From the IMG/VR virus record IMGVR_UViG_3300037520_002318, positions 1 through 39,423 of that record: a DNA stretch of 39,423 nucleotides. One strand, 5' to 3'. Below the pieces are notes generated by a model. The model was not told the origin of the DNA. It saw only the letters and a list, made by a program, of their open reading frames with translations, and did not search any database. The translations under genes were made by a program, and so were the position numbers. Position 1 is the first letter of the stretch, and every line of letters starts with the position of its first letter. Positions 7,126 to 14,438 of the stretch are shown here, in pieces. Source of the DNA: a virus.

Positions 7126-8101
7126 ATTTTTAAGAGCCTCTTCAATAAATACTTATAGAGGCTGCGAGTTTCAATTCTTTATGGAACAAATACTTGAAAT
7201 GCCATCTAAAGCTGGTAAAAAAGCTTTTTTAGGTACGATAGTACATCACGTATTAGAATTAATGGCAAAAGGCAGTAAGGTTGGTAGAAACTTTGGGTTT
7301 ATTACAGATCATCAAAAACTTTTAGATATCTGCTGGGGTAGATATACTAAAGAGTCTCCAGAGTTTTCTCTTACTGCTAGCGATAAGAAATTTTGCTTAA
7401 GAACTATAGAGAAAGTACTAAATACTTCTTACGACCCTAGAAAGCTAAATGTTATAGCTACTGAGTATCAGTTTAAAATACCTATGCCTGGTAAAGATTA
7501 TTCTTTTGAATATTATGATATAATCAAAGGAACTGTGGAAAAAGGGCAGTATGAAATACGTGGCACTATAGATCTTTTAACTCAAGTAGATAACGACACA
7601 CTAGAGATAGTGGACTGGAAGACTGGATCTAGAAAATGCTGGAATACCGGAGATGTTAAAGAATACGAATATTTATATTCAAAAGACGTACAATTAAAGA
7701 TGTACGATTTAGCTACAAGTATACTATTTCCTCAATATAAAAATCGAATTTTAACAATTCATTTTATAAATGATGGAGGTCCTTTTACTGTTACTTTTGA
7801 TGAAAATGATCGAAAGAATACAGAAAAAATGCTAAAAGAAACATTCAAATCCATAAAATGGAACCAGATGCCGTCTAGAATAAAAGAGACAAAGGCTTCT
7901 GACAAGTGGAAGTGCAAATCCACATGTTATTTTGGCAAAACTCTAACCAAATCTGGAGCTAGCATTTGCGATACTATACATGCTTACGCTGTAGGAAATG
8001 GTATTGACGATACATTATTAAAAATAAATAATGTAAAAAAAGAAAAGTCTATAGCAAAAGAATCAAAAACCTCCAACAGAAGAAATAATTTTAACGAATG
8101 A
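7115..8101 (+). CDS. Cas4/RecB-like PD-(D/E)XK exonuclease with probable Fe-S cysteines
   Basis: A protein of 328 residues. It has the full RecB-nuclease motif series: GTIVHH (40-45) with the motif I His, GTIDLL (150-155) with Asp153, VDWKTG (166-171) with Asp167 and Lys169, and the downstream Gln193 of the QLxxYDLA helix. Cys17 (YRGCEFQFF) and a C-terminal cluster, Cys267, Cys271 and Cys285, are placed as the 4Fe-4S ligands are in Cas4 and AddB. The likely activity is ssDNA or dsDNA end resection for recombination, next to the recombinase and polymerase genes. Spacing within the last three cysteines is not the strict Cas4 pattern, so the cluster is inferred. ATGA coupling joins it to the polymerase gene. 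Confidence 0.85.
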   Translation: MNLKFLRASSINTYRGCEFQFFMEQILEMPSKAGKKAFLGTIVHHVLELMAKGSKVGRNFGFITDHQKLLDICWGRYTKESPEFSLTASDKKFCLRTIEKVLNTSYDPRKLNVIATEYQFKIPMPGKDYSFEYYDIIKGTVEKGQYEIRGTIDLLTQVDNDTLEIVDWKTGSRKCWNTGDVKEYEYLYSKDVQLKMYDLATSILFPQYKNRILTIHFINDGGPFTVTFDENDRKNTEKMLKETFKSIKWNQMPSRIKETKASDKWKCKSTCYFGKTLTKSGASICDTIHAYAVGNGIDDTLLKINNVKKEKSIAKESKTSNRRNNFNE

Positions 8102-9951
8102 ATTATATACCATTACATGTTCATACAGCATGGTCGCTACTAGATAGCACTTTAGATGTTGACGACTATATAAATTATTTGTCAAACACTGGATTCAAGG
8201 CGGCGGCTATAACTGATCACAATAATATTAAAGCCCTAGTGCCTTTTTATAAAAAATGCAAAGCAAAAAATATAAAGCCAATCATCGGATGTGAGATAGA
8301 TGTTTGGCAGTTAGAAAACAAAATTGATAGAATTACTTTACTTTGTAGAAATAAGAATGGCTATAAAAATATGCTTAAATTACTTTCTACTGGTAGAGCT
8401 AAAAATAGGGTTATAGAAGACTCTTGTCCGAAATTTTACTACGAAGATCTTAAGCAGTTCAGTTCTGGATTAATATGCCTAATTGGCGACTTAAAAAGCA
8501 GCATTTTTAATAATTCATTTGCTAATCCAGATCTAGCTTATAATTCAGACTCAACAGAAGAGTGCGATATTTTATTAAAAAATAACGCAAAAGAAGAGAT
8601 AGAAAAAGTCTTAAAACTTTATAGGGGCATATACAGCGATGTATTTTTATTTTTTGACTACTCTAAAATGCCAGCCCTAATATCTCTAGGTAAGTTTATT
8701 AAGAATAATTTCAAAGATTATATACCATGTAATAACATCCACTACCTAAGAAAAGAAGATGTTAAGATTCATGATTTAATCATTTCTGATGAAGATAATG
8801 ATAAAAAGCAAGACGATCTTAGAATATTTGATTCTAGATACGCAATTTGTCACATTTTAGATAAATTACCCGAAGGTGAAAAGACATTCAAGGTACTAGA
8901 CTTGATAGAAGACTTTTCTATTGAAGAAAGGCCTATGCTTCCTGATTTTAAGATAGACGACCATCAAATACTTAGTCAGGACGAATTCTTAAGAGAAAAT
9001 TGTAGGACTGGCTTTTCTAAAAAGATTGTGCCAGCCATAAAACATCATAGCGAACTAAAAGAAGTCTATCTCAATAGAATTAAGCATGAATTAGAAGTGT
9101 TTAAGCAAGCAAATATTTCTGGTTATTTTTTAGTGGTCAGTGATATTGTTAAACATACAAAATCTAAGAATCTTCCAATAGATAGTAGAGGATCTTCCTC
9201 TGGCTGTCTCATTTCATATCTATTAGATATATCTAGTATTGATCCTATATTACCAGACCAAACCATTGGTTACTCAAAAGAGAGAGAGCTTCCTTTCGAA
9301 AGATTTTATAATGAAGGAAGAAATACAGCCACAAATGTTTCTTTGCCAGATATTGATATTGACCTACCTCCATCTGCAAGATCTGAAGTTATAGACTATG
9401 TTAGAGAAAAGTATGGTAGAGATTGTGTAGCTCATATCATAACTCACTCAAGATTTAAAGGTAAGGGGGCAATTAAAGAGGCATTTAGAATATTAAAGCC
9501 TGTAGATAATTATTTTGAAGAAGCAAATAATATAACTAAGCTTTTCATCGATGAGTCTAAAATATCAGACGAGTTAGTAGAACTTCAAGACGAAGATCCT
9601 TCTTACGGCATTATTAGATGGAATATAGACAATATTAAAGCTGTCGCTGAGTCTTATGAAAAATATAAGGAGGCTTTTGATTTTGCCATTAAAATTGAAA
9701 AACTTCCTAAAAATGAAAGCGTACACGCTGCAGGTATAATTGTTTCCGATAAGCCATTGAGCACATTATTTCCTATGACATATTCAAAAAAACTAGACCA
9801 AATGGTCATAGACGTCGAAGGATCTGATATAGAGTATTTGGGCGGGGTCAAATTTGATATATTGGGCGTTGCCGCCCTTGAAAAAATTTATCAGATTACA
9901 AAAATGATTAATAATAAGACTAATTATATTAAATACGGAATTTTGAATTAA
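8098..9951 (+). CDS. DNA polymerase III alpha, N-terminal half (PHP and palm/thumb)
   Basis: A 617-residue DnaE-type protein that ends at the palm/fingers boundary. The PHP domain opens with HVHT (7-10), SLLD (13-16), TDHNN (40-44) and GCEIDV (64-69), and has a late NNIHYL (212-217). Palm motifs are SRGSSSGCLISYLLDI (363-378, phosphate-binding loop) and PDIDID (417-422) with the first catalytic aspartates. These are followed by YGRDCVAHIITHSRFKGKGA, HAAGIIVSDKP (543-553), and VKFDILG (584-590), whose Asp587 matches the third catalytic Asp (E. coli D555). The protein stops about 27 residues later, before the fingers, which are encoded at 10616-12145. It is inactive as a polymerase alone unless it pairs with that half. 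Confidence 0.93.
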   Translation: MNYIPLHVHTAWSLLDSTLDVDDYINYLSNTGFKAAAITDHNNIKALVPFYKKCKAKNIKPIIGCEIDVWQLENKIDRITLLCRNKNGYKNMLKLLSTGRAKNRVIEDSCPKFYYEDLKQFSSGLICLIGDLKSSIFNNSFANPDLAYNSDSTEECDILLKNNAKEEIEKVLKLYRGIYSDVFLFFDYSKMPALISLGKFIKNNFKDYIPCNNIHYLRKEDVKIHDLIISDEDNDKKQDDLRIFDSRYAICHILDKLPEGEKTFKVLDLIEDFSIEERPMLPDFKIDDHQILSQDEFLRENCRTGFSKKIVPAIKHHSELKEVYLNRIKHELEVFKQANISGYFLVVSDIVKHTKSKNLPIDSRGSSSGCLISYLLDISSIDPILPDQTIGYSKERELPFERFYNEGRNTATNVSLPDIDIDLPPSARSEVIDYVREKYGRDCVAHIITHSRFKGKGAIKEAFRILKPVDNYFEEANNITKLFIDESKISDELVELQDEDPSYGIIRWNIDNIKAVAESYEKYKEAFDFAIKIEKLPKNESVHAAGIIVSDKPLSTLFPMTYSKKLDQMVIDVEGSDIEYLGGVKFDILGVAALEKIYQITKMINNKTNYIKYGILN

Positions 9952-10602
9952 ATGCCAAATAATAAGAACTTTATTGTTTTTGATATTGAAACTACAGGCT
10001 TAGATCCAGACGCTGGGGCAGAAATACTTCAAATCTCTGCTACGGCCTTAAAGTATTCAGATTATTCTGCAATAGATAATGGGTCTTTTAATTGTTTAAT
10101 TAAACCGCAAAAGCCAGAAAAGGCTGAGAAGGATGCTATTAAAGTTGTTGGCGAAAATCTTTGGAAAAACGCTAACGATAATGGACTTCATCCCAAAGTT
10201 GCTTTAAGAAAATTTTCAGAGTTTTTGGATTCTATGAATCCCACAAAGAAATTTTGGACAGCTCCAGTCTTAGTTGGATTCAATATAGTTAATTTTGATA
10301 TACCATTTTTAAAACATCAGATGCTTGAATACAAGATTATTTCTGATAAAGAGGGTGTGCCTTGGTCGAATATGCAAATAGACATGTTTCCTCTAATGTT
10401 TTGTATATTTGGTAGGGATGGTCTTAAAAATAATAAAATGGACACATATGCGGAGATAATAGGTCTTAAAAGATCAACCGCAAACCATGATGCGTCCGAG
10501 GATGTCGATATAACAAAAAATATGTTTCAAAGATATATGAAGTTTATGTCGAAAATACGCACAAAAATAAACACTGTAGAGAAGACAGAAGTTAATAAAT
10601 AA
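9952..10602 (+). CDS. DnaQ-like DEDDh 3'-5' exonuclease (proofreading subunit candidate)
   Basis: A protein of 216 residues. Exo I is FDIETTGLD with Asp11 and Glu13, Exo II is GFNIVNFDIPFL with Asp116, and Exo III is ANHDASEDVD with His179 and Asp184, the complete DEDDh set of epsilon/DnaQ and RNase T. Its ATG directly abuts the TAA of the polymerase N-half (zero spacing), and it ends 13 bases before the C-half, so it sits physically inside the split alpha-subunit gene. The obvious role is proofreading as the epsilon-equivalent of this polymerase. The C-terminal helix (FQRYMKFMSKIRTKI) might dock it on alpha, although no clamp-binding QLxLF-type motif is evident. Confidence 0.9.
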   Translation: MPNNKNFIVFDIETTGLDPDAGAEILQISATALKYSDYSAIDNGSFNCLIKPQKPEKAEKDAIKVVGENLWKNANDNGLHPKVALRKFSEFLDSMNPTKKFWTAPVLVGFNIVNFDIPFLKHQMLEYKIISDKEGVPWSNMQIDMFPLMFCIFGRDGLKNNKMDTYAEIIGLKRSTANHDASEDVDITKNMFQRYMKFMSKIRTKINTVEKTEVNK

Positions 10603-10615
10603 AAGAGGCTACTTT

Positions 10616-12145
10616 ATGTTTACAACTTCTGATATATCATTAAAAAATGAAAAGGCTTGGAGACTTATCCAAAATGGACACACTATCGGCGTCTTTCAGC
10701 TAGAAAGTGATCTTGGAAAAAGATGGGCCTCAACGATTAAGCCTTCTAATATAAATGAACTTAGCGCCGTTATCTCATTAATTAGACCAGCATGTCTAGA
10801 AGCTGGCATGACAGATTCCTATTTCAAAGTTAAATTTGGAATGTCTGAAATGCCTGACTATAACGATGAAGCAATTAATAAAATTTTAGAACCCACTCTT
10901 GGAGTCCTAATCTATCAAGAGCAGCTTATGAAGTTCGGAAGCGAAATAGCTTGGTCCGATCTAAATTATATCGATAGATTAGTTATTGTTGATAAATTAA
11001 GAAAAGGTATTGGTAAAAAAGATCAAAAAACAATTTTAGATTTAAAAGATAAATTTATAAATGGATGTATAAAAAACGGAAGATCAAAAGAGACTAGCGA
11101 AAAATTATTTGAGCTTATTGAAGGTGCTGGTAGATATGCTTTTAATGATGCTCACGCTAAAAAATATGCCCTATGGTCTTATAAAACAGCATATCTAAAG
11201 GCAAATTTTCCTCTAGAATTCTATTGCACTTACCTAACTTATAGTAAAGGTAAGCAAAAGCCTAGAGAAGAAATCTCTGATTTAATAAATGAGGCTAGAA
11301 TGTTGGGCATCGAAATAAAAAAGCCCGATATATCCATTTCTAAGTCAGACTTTTATTTTGTGGATGAAAATGGCAAAAAAAGTATTTATTTTGGATTATC
11401 TCACATAAAACAAGTTGGTGAAAATGACGCTGCTTGTATAGAAAATACTAGACCTTCTAGTTTTTACGAATTATTAAGAATGCATTTTGATGCTTCTGAA
11501 GATAATAAAATTAGAGGTCAAGCAGTAGAAAGCTTGATTAACTCTGGAGCTTGTGATAACTATGGTATATCACGCTCAACAATGAATTCAATATTCTTAA
11601 TGCTTAAAGAATTAACAAAAAAAGAAATTGAATTTATTTTCCATAAAAAAACTTTCAATTCAATCAAAGATCTTATTGATTGCGTTTACGAGTGTGGAGA
11701 TAAGCAATCCGTAAAAAGCAGAAAGGAAATAGTTAAATCTGAAGCTAAAGCTATAGATATAAAGGCTATTGACTCTTCTCCAATTCTTGCATCAAAAGAA
11801 AAAGATCTAATGGGTTTTTCTTTTACTTATGATTATAACTTAAATCAATCCGACGAAGGAAGCTGCAAAGATTGTTTTAAAAATTATAAGAACAATAAAA
11901 ATACATCGATAAACCTATCAGTAAAAGTAAGCGAAATATCAACTCTACTAACAAAGAAGGGTAAAAATCCTGGTCAAGAAATGGCAAGATTTAAAATATC
12001 AGATAATACTGGAAGTATTAACGTAGTATGCTTTCCAGAAGACTATCAAAAAATTAGAGGAATTATTAGTGAAGATGGATATTATTTAGTAAATTTAATT
12101 GGTACTGGTAATGGTTGGTCAGTAAAAAGTGTAAAAATCGCATAA
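10616..12145 (+). CDS. DNA polymerase III alpha, C-terminal half (fingers and OB fold)
   Basis: A 509-residue protein that resumes DnaE where the 8098-9951 gene stops. Conserved finger motifs are GVFQLES (25-31), ISLIRPA (53-59), VLIYQEQLM (97-105), DKLRKGIGKKD (126-136) and AFNDAHAKKYALWSYKTAYL (175-194). KEKDLMGF (394-401) precedes a C-terminal OB fold (about 433-476, with ARFKISDNTGSINVVCFPED). It ends soon after the OB fold, so the tau-binding domain of E. coli DnaE is absent, and no QADMF-like clamp motif is seen. The two halves sum to 1126 residues, near the 1160 of E. coli DnaE. The start ATG 10616 has AAAGAGG eight bases upstream, allowing independent translation. Confidence 0.93.
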   Translation: MFTTSDISLKNEKAWRLIQNGHTIGVFQLESDLGKRWASTIKPSNINELSAVISLIRPACLEAGMTDSYFKVKFGMSEMPDYNDEAINKILEPTLGVLIYQEQLMKFGSEIAWSDLNYIDRLVIVDKLRKGIGKKDQKTILDLKDKFINGCIKNGRSKETSEKLFELIEGAGRYAFNDAHAKKYALWSYKTAYLKANFPLEFYCTYLTYSKGKQKPREEISDLINEARMLGIEIKKPDISISKSDFYFVDENGKKSIYFGLSHIKQVGENDAACIENTRPSSFYELLRMHFDASEDNKIRGQAVESLINSGACDNYGISRSTMNSIFLMLKELTKKEIEFIFHKKTFNSIKDLIDCVYECGDKQSVKSRKEIVKSEAKAIDIKAIDSSPILASKEKDLMGFSFTYDYNLNQSDEGSCKDCFKNYKNNKNTSINLSVKVSEISTLLTKKGKNPGQEMARFKISDNTGSINVVCFPEDYQKIRGIISEDGYYLVNLIGTGNGWSVKSVKIA

Positions 12146-12185
12146 AAAATATATCGCTCAGCTATAATAGAACAAAGGATTAAAA

Positions 12186-12614
12186 ATGGCAAACTATAAC
12201 AAAGTAATCTTGGCGGCTAATCTTGTTTCAGATCCAGAACTAAAGACTATCGGAGAATCAAATGTTGTTAGATTTAGAGTTGCTATCAATAGAAGGTATA
12301 CGACTAAGTCTGGCGAAAAAAGAGAAGATAGCACCTACATTGATTGTGAAATGTGGGGCAACAGAGCTTCAATTATAAGTACACACCTCAAGAAGGGTGA
12401 TCCTATTCTGATTGAAGGACATCTTAAGCAAGAAAATTGGGAATCTAAGGATGGAGAAAAGAGAAGTAAGATTTTAATTAGCGTTGAAGATTTTGAATTT
12501 ATGGGCGGAGGAAATAAGAATGAGAATGAAAGCTCTCATCAAAGAAACGCTCCCAAAAAGCAGCAAAAACAAAACGATAAGTTAGCTCTAGAATTAGAGG
12601 ATGTCCCCTTCTAA
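12186..12614 (+). CDS. ssb: Single-stranded DNA-binding protein
   Basis: A bacterial-type SSB of 142 residues. The OB fold spans residues 1-110 (opening YNKVILAANLVSDPELK; RFRVAINRRY; YIDCEMWGNRA; KGDPILIEGHL; ENWESKDGEKR). A Gln/Asn/Lys-rich linker follows, ending in the acidic tip ELEDVPF (136-142), the equivalent of the DDDIPF tail that recruits partner proteins. It coats ssDNA at the fork and during recombination, and the intact tip suggests it recruits phage or host enzymes. A Shine-Dalgarno AAAGGA at 12174-12179 lies six bases before the start. It follows the polymerase C-half after a 40-base gap, the longest gap in the plus-strand run. Confidence 0.95.
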   Translation: MANYNKVILAANLVSDPELKTIGESNVVRFRVAINRRYTTKSGEKREDSTYIDCEMWGNRASIISTHLKKGDPILIEGHLKQENWESKDGEKRSKILISVEDFEFMGGGNKNENESSHQRNAPKKQQKQNDKLALELEDVPF

Positions 12615-12787
12615 TGTGTGACGATAAATTAAAGGAATTAATTCTTTTCTTAAAGAAGGAAGGTCTCCTAAAAGGAGACCTCTCTTATTCAGAAATAATG
12701 GCATTATTCTACAATAAGACTAAAGCAGAAGTAAATATAAAGGCGCCAAATGGATATGCAGGATTTGCAAAAGGCAAAAAAAACTAG
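12614..12787 (+). CDS. Small unknown ORF (57 residues) after ssb
   Basis: The start is ATG 12614 in a TAATG overlap with the ssb stop; the stop is TAG 12785-12787. The predicted product is 57 residues, beginning MCDDKLKELILFLKKEGLL and ending GYAGFAKGKKN. It is charged with an amphipathic N-terminal helix and no recognised family. It fills what would otherwise be a 135-base gap, and its 3' end overlaps the next gene by 38 bases. Tight coupling and continuous codon use argue that it is real. A perfect 8-bp hairpin lies within it (12661-12681), so the region may also act at the RNA level. Confidence 0.6.
   Translation: MCDDKLKELILFLKKEGLLKGDLSYSEIMALFYNKTKAEVNIKAPNGYAGFAKGKKN
12661..12681 (+). 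other. Perfect 8-bp inverted repeat in the ORF after ssb
   Basis: AGGTCTCC (12661-12668), a 5-base loop TAAAA (12669-12673) and GGAGACCT (12674-12681) form a perfect, relatively GC-rich hairpin in otherwise AT-rich DNA. No T-run follows (the next bases are CTCTTATTC), so it is not a standard intrinsic terminator. It may act as an attenuator, mRNA 3'-end stabiliser or processing site separating ssb from the glycosyltransferase genes. The right arm contains AAGGAG, which would be hidden in the folded RNA, but the next ATG is about 20 bases away, too far for that to be a normal ribosome site. Confidence 0.55.
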
Positions 12788-14438
12788 AGTTCTTTTAGTT
12801 ACTGAGTTTAGTGGATTAAATACTGGATTTTCGGTGATGGCTCATGACTTACTAACTAAGCTACATGCTAGTGGTAAATATGAGGTTGCTGAATTAGCCT
12901 CCTATGTAGAGGATAATGATCCAAGAATTAGATCTGTTCCTTGGAAAGTATATCCAGTAGTTCCATCAAATCCAGAAGAGAGAAAAGTATATAATGAAAA
13001 TTATAGAACCGCTCAATTTGGTCATTATAGATTTGATAGAGCTGTTTTAGAATTTAAACCAGACATAGTTTTTTCCTATAGAGATTTTTGGCATGACGAA
13101 TGGATCACAAAAATGCCGTCAAGATATCTATTTAACTATGTATGGTCGGCTTGTGTTGATTCTGAACCTCCTCGCGCAGAATGGATTGGCACGTATTCAT
13201 CTGTTGATAAGGTCACATCTTATTCCGATTGGGGTTTATCGGTAGTGAAAAACTATTCCGGCAATAAAATATCTATCGCTAGAAATAATGCTATGCCTGG
13301 TGTTGATCTTAATATTTTTAAGCCAACATCAAAGGCTGAAGCTAGAAAACTTCTTGGTCTCAAAGAAGACATAAAGTTAGTTTTAACGGTTATGAGAAAT
13401 CAGCCAAGAAAGCTTTTTCCAGACCTAATGAAAGCATTTAAAGATGCTTTAGGCGTTTGGGATGACAAAGGGCTTAAGAATTTAGTAGATAATACTTACT
13501 TATATCTACACACAAGTTATCCAGACGTTGGATTTGATATTGGAAAAGATATTATTAAATATAAGTTGGCTTCTAAGGTAATAATGACTTATTGCTGCAA
13601 TCATTGCGGCTATTATTTTGCTTCTTTCTTTGCTGGGGAAGTTTGCTACTGTCACTCTTGCAATAATTATACTGCGCACCCACCAAATACCGCTTTAGGC
13701 TTAACTAGAGAGCAATTGGCTACTGTTTACAATAGTGCTGATTTATATTGCCAATTAAGTATCGCAGGAGCTTTAGAGATACCATTAATCGAAGCTAAAG
13801 CTTGTGGAGTTCCCACAATAGCCACTGATTATGCTGCTATGTATGAACTGAATAGAATGGGTGGCTCGTATGGAGGCATAGAAGTTGCCGCATGGAGAGA
13901 AGAGTCTGATAAAGAGACAGGTCAAGTTAGAGCTATGCCTTCTGTAAAAGATTGCTCAGATAAAATTTCTGCATTTTTTATGGAGCCAGAAAATGTTAGA
14001 AGCGATCTAGCTAAAGAGGCTAGAAAATCTGCCGAACTTAACCATACTACAACTCAAACATTTAATAAATGGGACGCTATTTTCTCTGAGCTTCCATCCC
14101 TTAATCCCAATAGATGGTTTGCTCCAGCAAATAAAATTAATATAAACGAAGATGCAGTAAACAGCATTGAACAAGACGAAGATTTCATTTCCTACTTAGT
14201 AAAAGCATATGCTCCTCCAAAAACTTCATACGCTAGTTATGTTGCTGAGAAAGAGCTTTTAATGAATTTGCGTTCTAAAGTAAGACAAGATGGAAATCAA
14301 TCTAGAAGATTTTCTAGGAAAGATATTCTAGACATTTTTAAGACTTTAGTCAACGGTTTCAATATCTTTGAGGAGCAAAGATATAAGTATTGTAACAATA
14401 TATTTGAAATTAATAACGATCCATCTGAGGTTTTATGA
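12750..14438 (+). CDS. GT4-type glycosyltransferase with an inserted zinc ribbon
   Basis: A GT-B glycosyltransferase of 562 residues. The N-terminal Rossmann domain starts RVLLVTEFSGLNTGFSVMAH (13-32) and the C-domain starts about 208 (KLVLTVMRNQPRKLFPDL). The donor-site segment EIPLIEAKACGVPTIATDY (343-361) is typical of GT4, with Glu348 conserved, though the usual EX7E partner position holds Gly340. Unusually, residues 282-304 form a zinc ribbon (CCNHCG ... CYCHSC) inserted in the C-domain just before the donor site. About 150 C-terminal residues extend beyond the fold. It is the first of four transferases in the island. Substrate unknown: DNA base, virion protein or host glycan. AAAGG lies six bases before the ATG. 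Confidence 0.87.
   Translation: MDMQDLQKAKKTRVLLVTEFSGLNTGFSVMAHDLLTKLHASGKYEVAELASYVEDNDPRIRSVPWKVYPVVPSNPEERKVYNENYRTAQFGHYRFDRAVLEFKPDIVFSYRDFWHDEWITKMPSRYLFNYVWSACVDSEPPRAEWIGTYSSVDKVTSYSDWGLSVVKNYSGNKISIARNNAMPGVDLNIFKPTSKAEARKLLGLKEDIKLVLTVMRNQPRKLFPDLMKAFKDALGVWDDKGLKNLVDNTYLYLHTSYPDVGFDIGKDIIKYKLASKVIMTYCCNHCGYYFASFFAGEVCYCHSCNNYTAHPPNTALGLTREQLATVYNSADLYCQLSIAGALEIPLIEAKACGVPTIATDYAAMYELNRMGGSYGGIEVAAWREESDKETGQVRAMPSVKDCSDKISAFFMEPENVRSDLAKEARKSAELNHTTTQTFNKWDAIFSELPSLNPNRWFAPANKININEDAVNSIEQDEDFISYLVKAYAPPKTSYASYVAEKELLMNLRSKVRQDGNQSRRFSRKDILDIFKTLVNGFNIFEEQRYKYCNNIFEINNDPSEVL

Noticed and set aside
9870-10660. Intein or group I intron as the cause of the DnaE split
   Set aside because: The N-half ends in ordinary residues (IKYGILN) followed by TAA, the C-half begins MFTTSD, and neither shows intein blocks or a splice-type Cys/Ser/Asn. 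All but 13 bases between the halves are filled by the exonuclease gene, leaving no room for an intron core.
12140-12186. Sigma-70-type promoter (TATAAT at 12163-12168) before ssb
   Set aside because: There is no -35-like hexamer at the right distance, and the expected transcript start would fall inside the Shine-Dalgarno at 12174-12179.
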